Positions 18,546-28,434 are shown, counted from the first letter of the stretch. The stretch: 64,000 nucleotides of DNA from Gemmata massiliana (GCF_901538265.1 NZ_LR593886.1:1550001-1614000); one strand, 5' to 3'. Notes: generated by a model from the letters alone, not told the origin. A program made the numbers and translations.

Positions 18546-19778
18546 GTGGCAGATCCCATCAAGCGGCCGGTCGTGGGCACTATCGGCCCGATCTACGCCT
18601 CGCACAATCCGGACGCGCGCGACCCCGAACCCGTCATCCGCGACGAGGAGTACTTCCTGGTTCGGGTCCACTCCGCACAGGCGTCGTATAAGGGAACCTG
18701 GTGGACCCGGCTGCGGAGCCGGGTTCGTCACGTGGTCGTGACCAGTCAGGTCACGCTCAAGCGGAACCAGCCCGCCGAGGCGTTTCAGCACATCCAGGTC
18801 GTGCGCCCGATTCGGCCGCGCGAAGCGGTGCAACTCGGGCTCCGCCCGAACCTCATTGATTTGGTTCCGGCCGTGGTCGAGCGCGTGTCGGTCAAGTTCG
18901 GGCTGGTGCTGGACCAGGAGGACCGGCTGGAGAAGCTGACCGCGGGGATCAACGGGTCCGGGTTCCTCAGCACCCTCTCGCTCGCCGAGCCGACCCTGGC
19001 TGCGGCTCGCGCCGTCGCCGGGGTGTCAAAGGTCGTCCTCGACGCGTTCCTGCCCGGCGAGGCACAAAAGGGGATCCTCGAATTCTCCGGCGACTTCAAC
19101 ATCGGAACCGGGATTAAAGACCTGCGGCCGGGCTACTACGTCTTTCTGGGAACCACCGACAAGGGCACGCCGCTGCCACACGAGCCGAAAGTGGAAGTGG
19201 AAGGGGCGAGCCTGTTGGTCGATGACAAACCCGTGACCGACTGGTCGTACTTCGTCCTCGAAGTCCTCACGACCCGCGAACGGGGGACCAATCCGGACGC
19301 GGAATGGTCGAAGTTGATCAACAAGGCCGAGGCCGAGGCCACGAACTTCGCGAACAGCCCCGTGACGACCAAGCAGAAGCAGGAGGCGTCCCAGCAGCGC
19401 TGTCAGGAACTGCTCGTCCGCGCGCAGGGGCTGTTCGAGACCGATCCGACGTACACGAAGACCGAGCGGAAGGCCATCATCGCGAACGCGTTCAAGACTT
19501 GCAAGGACACGATCGCCGGAACGGGCGGGCGCCGGTCGTCGGCGCCAGAGATCACCAAGCCGTGGGTCGAAACAACCCTCGCGGCGCTCGGCGTCGGAGA
19601 GGACGACCTCGCGGCGGTGGACGACTACAAGAAGCGGGTCGAGACCGCGAAGCAACTGAAAACGCTTATCGAGCAGAAGGACCAACAGGCGCAGGAGCTC
19701 TGGGAAATGGCCGAGGCGCAATCGCGACTTCCCCTGCGCGACGAGCCGGAAGCAGACGCAGACGCGGACCCGGACTGA
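18546..19778 (+). CDS. Unknown protein leading the CHAT protease operon
   Basis: A 410-aa protein starting at GTG 18546, with GAGGAG about 8 nt upstream. The open frame extends to 18342, but that part would overlap the divergent operon. No signal peptide or clear membrane helix. The first ~290 residues look beta-rich (RPGYYVFLGTTDKG, WSYFVLEVLTTRERG). Residues about 300-400 are charged helix ending in an acidic tail (EPEADADADPD). I do not recognise a family. As first gene before two CHAT proteases it could be a substrate, a sensor or a regulator. Protease-module partners are often cleavage targets, but nothing in the sequence proves that here. Confidence 0.7.
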   Translation: MADPIKRPVVGTIGPIYASHNPDARDPEPVIRDEEYFLVRVHSAQASYKGTWWTRLRSRVRHVVVTSQVTLKRNQPAEAFQHIQVVRPIRPREAVQLGLRPNLIDLVPAVVERVSVKFGLVLDQEDRLEKLTAGINGSGFLSTLSLAEPTLAAARAVAGVSKVVLDAFLPGEAQKGILEFSGDFNIGTGIKDLRPGYYVFLGTTDKGTPLPHEPKVEVEGASLLVDDKPVTDWSYFVLEVLTTRERGTNPDAEWSKLINKAEAEATNFANSPVTTKQKQEASQQRCQELLVRAQGLFETDPTYTKTERKAIIANAFKTCKDTIAGTGGRRSSAPEITKPWVETTLAALGVGEDDLAAVDDYKKRVETAKQLKTLIEQKDQQAQELWEMAEAQSRLPLRDEPEADADADPD

Positions 19779-19830
19779 ATGACCCGTGTCGTGAACCCCG
19801 AGGAATTCCGAAACAGACCGAGGGAGGGGT

Positions 19831-21681
19831 ATGATCCGCCTCGAACAGGTCGCCACGAGCGACTTTTTCTTGCTCCGCGCCGCCGACTCCGCTGGGGCGG
19901 TGGCCAAACTTCTCGCCACGGAGCGCGTGCCGCGGGTCGTCATCCGCCGGGACGGCCCCGACCGCACCAGTTACTTCGTTTTCCCAACCAAGACCGTGTT
20001 GGCACGCTGCGCCGCGGCGCCCACGGCCGATCTGCAAACGGTGCTCGACTTGCACGCGGCCGAACCAGTACCGCTCTTGGAGGCGGACGGGGACGCGGAG
20101 ACCAGCCCCGACATCTGCCTCACGCACCGCGACGGGGTTCTGCTCGGACTGTTCGACGCCGACCTCCCGGTCACCAGCGTGCGCTCCTCCCGGAACTCGG
20201 GTCTCGAAGCGACCGGCTCTGGGGCGGGCCCCTCGGGTCCGGTGGTTCGCCACGTTCACGCGGACTTTCCCGACGCGCTCCCGCAGGGCGAAACAGCATC
20301 CCTCCTCGTAAGCGTCCGCGGGGCGGCGAGCGGAGGGGCCGAACTCCCGATCGCGACGACGGCCGGACTGATCGACGTGGTCATCTCGCCGATGCGCGGG
20401 TTCGAACTCGTCGGCCGCGGGGAAGGGGAATTACTGGTCGCCGACGCAGACGAGCCGCTGCCGCTCCAGTTCAAACTGCGCGCCACCGAACTCGGACCCG
20501 GCCGCGTGAAGGTGTTCTGTTTCCAGAAGGGCGTGCCGCTGGGCGCGGTGACGGTTCACGCCACGGTTCTGGCCCCTGAGGCGCGGGCCGGCCGGCGCGG
20601 AGGTGCGTCCGTTCCGCTCGGCCCGGCGCCGCCGGCCGCGGTCGACCTGACGTTCCTCATTGAGGAACTGTCCGTCAACTCGAAGCCGTTTCTGAGGTAC
20701 ACGCTGCTGTCAACCGATCCGAACGTGGGGTTGGTCACGAAGCGGTTCGCGGCCCCGCCGTTTCAACAGGATCCGCAGGCCTACTTCCGGGGGTGGTACG
20801 CGAAGTTGGACCAGCGGATCCGGACGACGGAGAATCTCGAAGAAGAACTCGGCGCGTACGGCGCGGACCTCTTCAAGTCGCTGTTCCCGGATGACCTCCG
20901 AGCCTTACTGTGGAGCCTGCGCGACCGGATCAAAACGGTCCAGGTGGTTTCCGAGGAGTCGTGGGTGCCGTGGGAGTTGGTGCAACTCTCCGGACCGGGC
21001 GACAGCGGGAGGGTCGTTGACGGCCCGTTCCTATGCCGCGCATTCCGGATGACCCGCTGGGTGCCCGACGTCGATCGCCGGGCGAAGCTCACCTTCCGTC
21101 GCGTGGCCGTGGTCGCCCCCGACGGCAGCGACCTGGTGCATGCCCCCGCCGAGCGCGACCACGTGCTCGGACTGGCCGTCCCCGACCGGCGCACGGTGAC
21201 CCGCGTCCCGGCCGAGCGCTACGCGCTGTTGGCCGAGTTGCGCCGCGGTGAGTACGACGGGTGGCACTTCGTCGGGCACGCGAAGTTTGAACCGGCGGAC
21301 GTGAGCGACTCGCGGCTCGAACTGGAGGGCAAGGCGAGCCTGTGCGCGATCGACGTGGCCGGCGCGGTCGCGAACTGCGGGGCCCCCGCCCCGCTGGTCT
21401 TCTTGAACGGCTGCCAGACGGGCCAAGCCGGCGCGGGGTTGACCGGCGCCGGCGGGTGGGCCCGGCGCTTCATCGACGCGGGTGCGGCCGTGTTCGTCGG
21501 AACGTTGTGGTCGGTGCGCGACGAATCGGCCGCGAAGTTCGCCAAGGCATTCTACAACGGCCTGCTCGGCGGCAAGCGATTGGCGGACGCGGTCCACGAT
21601 GCTCGCGCCGAGGCTGGGACGACCGGCTTGGCCTACACCGTATTCGCGGACCCCTTCGCAGAGATCACTCCGAGTAAGTGA
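19831..21681 (+). CDS. CHAT-domain protease 1
   Basis: A 616-aa protein. The C-terminal ~300 residues form a CHAT (caspase-HetF-associated with TPRs) protease: His483 in HFVGHAKF and Cys528 in LNGCQTGQA, followed by the typical VFVGTLWSVRDESAAKFAKA and LAYTVFADPF. The N-terminal half has a segment near 1-120 that may hold CBS-like units (VPRVVIRRDGP, HRDGVLLGLFDADLP) and a beta-sandwich-like segment near 135-245. ATG 19831 follows GGGAGGGG by 1-2 nt and lies 52 nt after the 410-aa gene. CHAT enzymes are caspase-like cysteine proteases activated by partner proteins. Substrate unknown. Confidence 0.88.
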   Translation: MIRLEQVATSDFFLLRAADSAGAVAKLLATERVPRVVIRRDGPDRTSYFVFPTKTVLARCAAAPTADLQTVLDLHAAEPVPLLEADGDAETSPDICLTHRDGVLLGLFDADLPVTSVRSSRNSGLEATGSGAGPSGPVVRHVHADFPDALPQGETASLLVSVRGAASGGAELPIATTAGLIDVVISPMRGFELVGRGEGELLVADADEPLPLQFKLRATELGPGRVKVFCFQKGVPLGAVTVHATVLAPEARAGRRGGASVPLGPAPPAAVDLTFLIEELSVNSKPFLRYTLLSTDPNVGLVTKRFAAPPFQQDPQAYFRGWYAKLDQRIRTTENLEEELGAYGADLFKSLFPDDLRALLWSLRDRIKTVQVVSEESWVPWELVQLSGPGDSGRVVDGPFLCRAFRMTRWVPDVDRRAKLTFRRVAVVAPDGSDLVHAPAERDHVLGLAVPDRRTVTRVPAERYALLAELRRGEYDGWHFVGHAKFEPADVSDSRLELEGKASLCAIDVAGAVANCGAPAPLVFLNGCQTGQAGAGLTGAGGWARRFIDAGAAVFVGTLWSVRDESAAKFAKAFYNGLLGGKRLADAVHDARAEAGTTGLAYTVFADPFAEITPSK

Positions 21682-21714
21682 CCCGCCCCACGCGCACCGA
21701 CGAGTGAGCCGCCC

Positions 21715-22782
21715 ATGGCCGTCGACACCCGTCCTGTGCCCGTCTTGACCGTGGACGCGCAGAAGGTCTCCTCCGGCAGTTACCGGCTCTCGGTCCAGTT
21801 GCACGAGGACGACGAGGACGGGTCGGTATCATGGTTCGGCACCACGGGGCCGGTCGCCGACCCGCTCTGCTACTTCGCCGAGTTCTTCGATATCGTGAAC
21901 CGGACCAACGACAAGAAGCAAGTACTCGGCAAGATTACCATCAAGGGGGCGACCATGTTCGCGCAGTTGCTCCCAGCAGAAATCCAGGACCCACTGGTGA
22001 ATCTGGCCGCGAAGGGTGGTCCGCTGGTGATCGCTACAAACGACCCCTGGATCCCCTGGGAGTTTCTGCTGATCCAGAACGGTCACGACAAGTTCCTGTG
22101 CGAGATGTGCGACCTGACGCGGCGGTACGGGAACCGCAGACAGCCGCGGAAGTTGCATCTCCGTCACCTCGGGCTGATCGTTCCTTCGGACTCGAAATTG
22201 ACGACCGCCGAGGCCGAGAAAGCGGCCCTTCGCAAGCTCTGCGCCGGCGAGCGCGTCGTGACCGCCGTTCCTGCCGTCCGCGCCGCGGTCGAGGACGCGT
22301 TCCGCAACCCGAAGCAGCTCTGCGACTGGTGGCACTTCGCCGGGCACGGGCGACTGACGTCGGAGAAGCAGCGGGGGGTCGCGATCGTCCTCGAAGGAGA
22401 GGACCTGTTCACCGACGAGGAATTGAACCTTGAGGTCAACTGCAACTGTGGCCTCCGTCGGCCGCTGGTATTCTGGAACGCGTGCCGCTCGGGGACCCTG
22501 ACCGAGACCTTGACCGGGGTGGGCGGTTGGGCTCACGGGTTCATCAATCGGGCTCAGGCGACGGCGTTCGTTGGCACGTTGTGGAACGTGTTCGACGAGG
22601 GCGCGCACCTGTTCGCGACCGCGTTCTACGAGCACCTGATCCGGAACCGTCGCCCGATCGGGCAGGCCGTCCGCGAGGCCCGAAAAGTGGTGAAAGACGC
22701 CGGCGACCCGAGTTGGCTCGGCTACACGGTCTACGCCAACCCGCACGCCGCGGTGGTCCCACTCCCCACGAACGAGAGCTAG
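21715..22782 (+). CDS. CHAT-domain protease 2
   Basis: A 355-aa protein, essentially a CHAT protease with a short N-terminal extension. Catalytic His211 (HFAGHGRL) and Cys257 (WNACRSGTL) are present, as is the C-terminal VGTLWNVFDEGAHLFATAFY and LGYTVYANPH. It resembles the C-terminal half of CHAT 1 (shared WIPWEFL/WVPWELVQ region) and may be a duplicate that lost the N-terminal domains. It starts 33 nt after CHAT 1 and stops 12 nt before TPR2, so it sits inside one operon. No signal peptide, so cytoplasmic. Confidence 0.88.
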   Translation: MAVDTRPVPVLTVDAQKVSSGSYRLSVQLHEDDEDGSVSWFGTTGPVADPLCYFAEFFDIVNRTNDKKQVLGKITIKGATMFAQLLPAEIQDPLVNLAAKGGPLVIATNDPWIPWEFLLIQNGHDKFLCEMCDLTRRYGNRRQPRKLHLRHLGLIVPSDSKLTTAEAEKAALRKLCAGERVVTAVPAVRAAVEDAFRNPKQLCDWWHFAGHGRLTSEKQRGVAIVLEGEDLFTDEELNLEVNCNCGLRRPLVFWNACRSGTLTETLTGVGGWAHGFINRAQATAFVGTLWNVFDEGAHLFATAFYEHLIRNRRPIGQAVREARKVVKDAGDPSWLGYTVYANPHAAVVPLPTNES

Positions 22783-22794
22783 ACGAGGGCGCAC

Positions 22795-25320
22795 ATGGAG
22801 CACCTGGAACAACTGGGGGAAGCGTTCGCTCGCTACTTGCAATCCACCACCTGGACGGAGGCCCGCGCGGTCGTTCGATCCGCACCGGAACTGCTGAACG
22901 ACGAGGTGCTGACCGCTCTCGGCCGGTTCGTCGCGCAGGCGGGAGACGTGGAGGATCGCAAAGTTCTCGACGCGCATCTGGCGCTGCTCCGCCGCGCCCG
23001 CGAGGTCGGAATCGAGGCCGCGTTCGCCGACAAGGTCGCCCCGACCCGCCCGAGCCAGGAGAAGATCGGCGACCTCGTCTCCGACCCGGTCGACGGGCGC
23101 CCGATGGGCGGTCTGATCGGTTCCGAAGCCCGCCCCAGCGCGGCGCCGCCGGAGCCGATCGCGGTCCCACCCGAATTCGAGCAGGATCTGGACGCCCTCA
23201 ACCGGTTAGCGCAGAGCGGCCGGGGCGAAGAGGCGCTCGAAGGGGCGCGAGAGCTGATCGAGTGGATGCTCCGGCGCGGGGTTCCGTCGGGATACCCGGC
23301 GCTACACACCGGGCTGCTTGAGCGCCTCGGCACGCTCTACACGAGCCGGCGGTCGGGCGCGCGGGCCGAGAACCTCGAGCGGGCCGTGGGCCTGTTCCGC
23401 GAGCAACTCGCCCGAACCCCAGCCGAAGAGCCGGCGGACCGGGCGCGGGTGCTGAACAACCTCGGCAACGCGTACTTCGACCTCCCCGCGCGCGACCGGA
23501 ACGCGCCCCTCCGCGAAGCGATCCGCTGTTACCGGGAGGGCCTGAGCCTGCTGGACCCGGATGCGCACCCGCTCCGATACGGCGCGCTGCTCAACAACCT
23601 CGGCCTAGCGCACTACTGCCTCCCCGCGGGGTCGCGCGAGGCCAACATCCGCGAGGCCATCCGGTGCTTCGAGGCCGCGCTCCGGTACCGGAGCGCGGCC
23701 GCCGCGCCGCTCGGCTTCGCCGCGACCCTGACGCACCTAGCCGACGCCTACATCGAGCTGCCCACTGGGGACCGCACGGAGAACTTGCGCCGGGCCATCG
23801 ACTGCTTCGAGACCGCGCTGCGCTACCGCGATTCGCGCGCGCACCCGGGCGAGTACGCGGCCACGTTGAACAGCCTCGGCCGGGCGTACAGCCACCTGCC
23901 CTCGGACCGGGAGGAGAACCTCCGGCACGCCGTCGAGTGCTACGACAGGGTTCTGCGGGTGTACGAGGAACACGACGACCGGTTCGGGCGAGCGGCCGCG
24001 CTCACCAACCGCGGGCTGGCGCTCGCTTCGCGCCTCGGCTCCGACCGGAACGCGAACCTCCGGGCGGCGCTGGAGAGCTACGCGGCCGCGCTGGAAATCT
24101 ACACGCGGGCAGGTTTCCCCCAAGAGTACGCAGCCGTCCAACTCAACCGCGGACTCGCCCTCGCCGCGCTGACGACCGCAGACGCCGCGGAGCGGTTGGA
24201 GGAGGCGGTCGAGTGCCTGCGCGAGGCGACCGAGGTCTTCACACAGGAGGCATCGCCGTTCCACTACGCCGTGGCGATGAACGCCCTGGGCGGCGTCTAC
24301 CGGCGGCGGCGGCGCGGCGACCGGGCCGAGAACATCCGCCAAGCGATCGTCGGGTTCCAGGCGGCGCTGTGCGTTCAGACGCCGGAGGCCGCACCTTGGG
24401 AATACGCGATCCTGTGCATCAACCTCGGCAACGCCCTGCTCGATTGGGCCGACGGCGATCGGTCCGAAAACCTGAAACTGGCTATTGAGTGTTTTGAAAA
24501 CGCGCGGAAGGTGTTCCGGCCCGAGACCCACCCGGAGGATTACGCCCTGACCCTCAACGGGTTGGGCAACGCCTACGCGGAGTTGAAGGACGGCACCGAC
24601 GCGAACCAGGATCGGGCCATCGAACTGTACGAAGAATCGCTCCGATATCGCCGCCCCGAGAGTGCGGCGTTCGCTTACGCGATGACGTGCAACAACCTCG
24701 GCAACGCTTACGTTGTTCGCCAAAGCGGGGACAGGGGCGATAACCTGCACAAGGCCCTCGAGTGGTTCAGCAAAGCACTGCAGTTCCGGACGGCGGAAGC
24801 GGCTCCGGCCGAGTACGCGATGACCATGAACAGCGGCGGGGTGGCCTTCCGCGACCTCGCGAATCTGACCGGCGATTCCGATGCGGTCGGGTACGCGATC
24901 GGCAGCTTCCGCCACGCGCTGCGTTACCGGACGCCGGACAACGACCCGGTCGGGTGCCGAATGACGGCCCGGAACCTCGCGGCTCTGTTGTTCCGCCAGC
25001 GCGACTGGTCCGCGGTACTCGCTACCGCCGAGGTCGGCGCGGCAGCCGGTGACCGGCTGTTTCGGTCCGGCCTTTCGGCCCGCCGGCGCCGGGCCGAGGT
25101 TAGCGAGACCGCCCTGCTCCACCGGCTCGCCTCGTTCGCGTCCGCCCAATTGGGGGAACCGACCGGCGCGGTCCTGTGGCTGGAGCGCGGGAAGACGCGG
25201 GCGCTCGCCGAGGCGCTCCGGGCCGGACCCGCCCAGCGACCTGCGGGCGTTCCAAACGAGGTGTGGGAGCGCTTCCGGCGCGCGGCCCAGAGAGTTCGAG
25301 ACACGGTCGCGGAGGGTTAA
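22795..25320 (+). CDS. Large TPR protein of the CHAT-associated type (TPR2)
   Basis: An 841-aa protein of about twelve TPR-like repeats of 46-48 residues (pattern LNNLGNAYxxLP...REAIRCYREGL). The N-terminal ~160 residues are helical, with a Pro/Ala-rich linker near 95-125. The C-terminal AVLWLERGKTRALAEALR and VPNEVWERFRRAAQRV matches TPR1. In single-chain TPR-CHAT proteins such an end runs straight into a CHAT domain. Here a stop and a 3-nt gap separate it from CHAT 3, so a TPR-CHAT unit is split across two genes. The start ATG 22795 has GAGGG upstream. Likely the ligand-sensing arm that controls CHAT 3. That role is inferred. Confidence 0.88.
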   Translation: MEHLEQLGEAFARYLQSTTWTEARAVVRSAPELLNDEVLTALGRFVAQAGDVEDRKVLDAHLALLRRAREVGIEAAFADKVAPTRPSQEKIGDLVSDPVDGRPMGGLIGSEARPSAAPPEPIAVPPEFEQDLDALNRLAQSGRGEEALEGARELIEWMLRRGVPSGYPALHTGLLERLGTLYTSRRSGARAENLERAVGLFREQLARTPAEEPADRARVLNNLGNAYFDLPARDRNAPLREAIRCYREGLSLLDPDAHPLRYGALLNNLGLAHYCLPAGSREANIREAIRCFEAALRYRSAAAAPLGFAATLTHLADAYIELPTGDRTENLRRAIDCFETALRYRDSRAHPGEYAATLNSLGRAYSHLPSDREENLRHAVECYDRVLRVYEEHDDRFGRAAALTNRGLALASRLGSDRNANLRAALESYAAALEIYTRAGFPQEYAAVQLNRGLALAALTTADAAERLEEAVECLREATEVFTQEASPFHYAVAMNALGGVYRRRRRGDRAENIRQAIVGFQAALCVQTPEAAPWEYAILCINLGNALLDWADGDRSENLKLAIECFENARKVFRPETHPEDYALTLNGLGNAYAELKDGTDANQDRAIELYEESLRYRRPESAAFAYAMTCNNLGNAYVVRQSGDRGDNLHKALEWFSKALQFRTAEAAPAEYAMTMNSGGVAFRDLANLTGDSDAVGYAIGSFRHALRYRTPDNDPVGCRMTARNLAALLFRQRDWSAVLATAEVGAAAGDRLFRSGLSARRRRAEVSETALLHRLASFASAQLGEPTGAVLWLERGKTRALAEALRAGPAQRPAGVPNEVWERFRRAAQRVRDTVAEG

Positions 25321-25323
25321 ACG

Positions 25324-26646
25324 GTGGACGCGACGCGGAACCCGATCGACGAGTATCGCGAACGGGCCGAAGCGGTCCAGCGCGCGGAGGCCGAGTTCGA
25401 AGATGCCGCGCGCGCGGTCCAGGAGTGGGCGCCGGACTTCCTTCGCGACCTCGGCGCGCCGGCGCTGGCGGACCTGCTCCCCGACGAAGCGACCGCGGCC
25501 GTGAGCTTCTGCCTGACCGAACTGGGCAGCATCGGGTTCGTCCTGACGCGCGGCGCGCCGGACGGGGAGCCGCACGTCGTCGAGGTGCCGGACTTTACGG
25601 CCGACGATCTGGACGCGCTCCTGTTCGGCGCGGGCGCACCGGGCGAGGGGTGGCTGAAACGCGCCGGGCGGGTGGTCGAAGACCTGCCGGGGTGGTTGGC
25701 GACAATGGACGCGGTTCTGGAGGCGCTCGGCGCGCGGCTGCTCCGGCCCATCTTGCGCGCGATCCCGGACGGCGTCGAGCGGTTGATCCTACTGCCTTCG
25801 GGCGGGCTGTTCCTCCTGCCGCTGCACGCGGTTCCGCTCGACGGCACCGGCCGGCGCGTGTGCGACCGGTTCGTGGTGCAGTACGGCCCGTCGGCCGGAG
25901 TACTCGGGCTGTTGCAGGCGAAGGCGCGCCGGTCCGCCGCGCGGACGTTCTACGGCGCCGCGGCGGGCACCGTGCGGAACCGGCGCCTGCCCGGGGCCGA
26001 GCGGGAGTGCCAACTGGTTACGGCCCTGTTCACCGACGGGCTGAGCCACATCGGGCCGGAGGCGACCCGCGGGGCCGCGGCCGAGCACGCGCGCGGGCGC
26101 GCGTACGTTCACTTCGCCTGCCACGGCCGCTACGAGGCCGACGACCCGCGCCGGTCGGGACTGGAGCTGACCGACGGGCGGCTCACCTTGGCGGACCTGC
26201 TGGACGGGCGGCTCGACCTGTCCGCCGCCCGGCTGGTGGTCCTGTCGGCGTGTGACGCCGGAGTGCCAGACGTGGAGCGGGGGCGCGCGGACGAGTACGT
26301 CGGGCTGCCGGCCGGGTTCCTGATCGCGGGCGTGCCGTGCGTGGTCGCGAGCCTGTGGGCGGTCGACGACTTCGCCGGCGCGATGCTCGTCGAGCGGTTC
26401 TACCGGAACCACCTTGAGGGCGGGGCCGATTTCGCCACGGCGCTCCGCGAAGCCCAGTCGTGGCTCATGAAGCGAACCGCGGCGGACGTCACAGCGTACC
26501 TCGACGACGCGAACCGGGTGGTCGGCGACGCGCCGGAGCTGTTCCGCGCCCGCCGTGCCTACCGGCGCATGGCCGCAGCGGAGCCCGAGCGGCGCCCGTT
26601 CGAGCACCCGCACTACTGGGCCGTTTTTACGGTCAACGGTTGGTGA
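25324..26646 (+). CDS. CHAT-domain protease 3, partner of TPR2
   Basis: A 440-aa protein with a helical N-terminus (DEYRERAEAVQRAEAEF) and a full CHAT domain: His267 in HFACHGRYEA and Cys310 in LSACDAGVPD, then GLPAGFLIAGVPCVVASLWA. It starts at GTG 25324, 3 nt after the TPR2 stop, with GGAGG about 8 nt upstream, which points to coupled translation. This CHAT is of the more classical TPR-linked type and differs from CHAT 1 and 2, so the operon holds at least two CHAT subtypes. The product is cytoplasmic. Its target is unknown. Confidence 0.9.
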   Translation: MDATRNPIDEYRERAEAVQRAEAEFEDAARAVQEWAPDFLRDLGAPALADLLPDEATAAVSFCLTELGSIGFVLTRGAPDGEPHVVEVPDFTADDLDALLFGAGAPGEGWLKRAGRVVEDLPGWLATMDAVLEALGARLLRPILRAIPDGVERLILLPSGGLFLLPLHAVPLDGTGRRVCDRFVVQYGPSAGVLGLLQAKARRSAARTFYGAAAGTVRNRRLPGAERECQLVTALFTDGLSHIGPEATRGAAAEHARGRAYVHFACHGRYEADDPRRSGLELTDGRLTLADLLDGRLDLSAARLVVLSACDAGVPDVERGRADEYVGLPAGFLIAGVPCVVASLWAVDDFAGAMLVERFYRNHLEGGADFATALREAQSWLMKRTAADVTAYLDDANRVVGDAPELFRARRAYRRMAAAEPERRPFEHPHYWAVFTVNGW

Positions 26647-26878
26647 CCGCCGGGCGGGTTTGGGGCCGGAGCACTTCGCCGCGCCTTCGTCCGTTTTCGG
26701 CTGTTCAGCAGGCCCGTTCGGACTCGGCGAACCAGAGCCGAACTGCCGCGCGACGACGGGCATCGAGGCGACGGGACCGTTCGGTGACCAGTTCGACGGG
26801 AACAGCCGGAGGAGGCGGAGTGACCAGCCACTCGGCGAAAACGCGCGCGGCCGATTTCTGCGGTTTCAAGGCACCGGA
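26647..26878. other. Intergenic stretch after the CHAT operon
   Basis: About 230 bp between CHAT 3 and the decayed TPR gene that faces it. No gene, hairpin terminator or repeat recognised. Confidence 0.4.
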
Positions 26879-28153
26879 CTAACTCGCCGTCGGCGAGTTC
26901 CAGTTCGAACAGTTGGTCGAGGGCATCGACTTCGTCGCCGAGGATTCGCTGTTGCGCGCGGTGTTCCGGCCGGAACACGCTCCGAAAGCGGTCACGGACC
27001 GAGCGAGCCAAGGCGCCCGGGCGGCGGGCCGATCAACGGCGGGAGCCGCGAGCAGAGCGAGTCCCAAATTGGACAGAACCCGCGCCCGCTCATCGGCCCA
27101 GGCGAAGGGGTCGTTAGCCGTGACCCGGTCGTACCAGTCCACCGCTTCCTAGAGCAGCCGGACCGACTCATCCGCCCGGCCGAGTGCGAAGGCCGCGCAC
27201 CCGGCGTTGCACAGCACGCGAGGCCGGGTGCCACGGTCGGTTCGGACGAGCGGTAACACCGTTCGGCGCTGGGGAAGCGGACCCATGCGCCCAACCGGTG
27301 GCCGTTTCCCCAGAGGGCGACGCCAATGTTAAGCTGAACCGTGGCCACGTCGCCCGCCGACCGGCCCGTCCGGCGGAAAAGCCGAAGCGCCGCGGAGTAG
27401 TCGGCCAGAGCATCGCTCGTCCGACCGAGTTGTCGGCGCGCGTTCCCGCGCGCAACGGTCGCGTCGGCGAGATCAGTGGCAACCGGCCCTTGCACCGGGA
27501 GCCGGTGGTACGCGCGGATGGCCTGTGTCAGGCGGGTCACGGCGGAGTCCGGGCCACCAGCTTCGAGGCACAAGACGCCGAGGTTCTGGCACGCGGACGC
27601 GAACCGGTGCGGGCTTCCAGGGGCGGCAAGGGAGCGAAGGAGATCCACGGCGGCCAGCGCCTCCCGCGCGGCCGGCGGTCGCGCAGTTCCCGGTACGCGG
27701 TCGCCAAGTTGCTCAGTCCGGACGCCAGTTCACGGGCGTACGCCGCCGGCAACACCCGACGAAATTCGACCGACGAACGGAGGAGCCGGCCGGCAGATCG
27801 GTACCGCCGTCGATCGAGCCGCACGACCCCCAGTTGGCGAGCACCCGCGCGAGAGCCGCGCGCGACTGGGCCACCAGGCACCATTTGCCGGCGCTCCCGC
27901 GCAGCCGTGGTGAGTGCGCGATCCGCGTCCCGAAGCCGCCCAGGTCGTACAGGGCGAGTGCGCGGTTGTTCGACGCCCGCGCCCGCGGGTACAAGACCGT
28001 GTACCGGCACCCGAGTGAGTTGGGCGTGCTGAGCGAGGAGGGCGCCTTGGTGACCGACTCCAATGCGATCGAGTTCGGCGACACCACCTTGGCGCTGAAG
28101 GTGGCATTGGCCGCCGCCCGCCGCGGGTGCCAGTCGGTGTCCACGCCTACCAC
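26879..28153 (-). pseudogene. Decayed TPR-repeat gene
   Basis: Coding-like fragments in shifting minus-strand frames. From the 5' side: ARASNNRALALYDLGGFGT (about 27960), SGLSNLATAYRELRDRR (about 27700), CQNLGVLCLEAGGPDSAVT to VATVQLNIGVALWGNGHRLG (about 27590-27300), and VDWYDRVTANDPFAWADERARVLSNLGLALLA (about 27140-27040). TPR spacing is recognisable but frame changes occur near 27800, 27650, 27300 and 27150 and stops intervene. It faces CHAT 3 convergently and is probably a remnant of a third TPR gene. It is too degraded to make a product. Confidence 0.65.
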
Positions 28154-28434
28154 CTGCCCGTCGCCTTCGGCGGACTGTTAGGGCGCCCGGCGACTGAAGT
28201 TGGACCGCGGTCAACGTGTTGTAAACGTCCCGGCCGCTTGCGCCGGAGCATCACAGCCATTAAAGGTGCCACACCGTCATCGGCGCAGTGGTCAACACTG
28301 CGCTCGCAAACTGAAGCATTCGCCGCGATTCACGAGGCGATTTCCTACGGTCTGATGGCCGAACCGGGCTACGGGGCAACTCGCACGGGATAGGCTGGTT
28401 CTACACAAGTTTCATGACACTTGGGGAGTACGCC
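28154..28434. other. Noncoding stretch between two gene remnants
   Basis: About 280 bp with no family-like translation on either strand. GGGGAG near 28422 probably served the truncated oxidoreductase that follows. Confidence 0.4.

Noticed and set aside
23737..25575. 612-aa minus-strand open frame
   Set aside because: Antisense to TPR2 and low-complexity in composition. The plus frame has clear repeats, an RBS and operon spacing.
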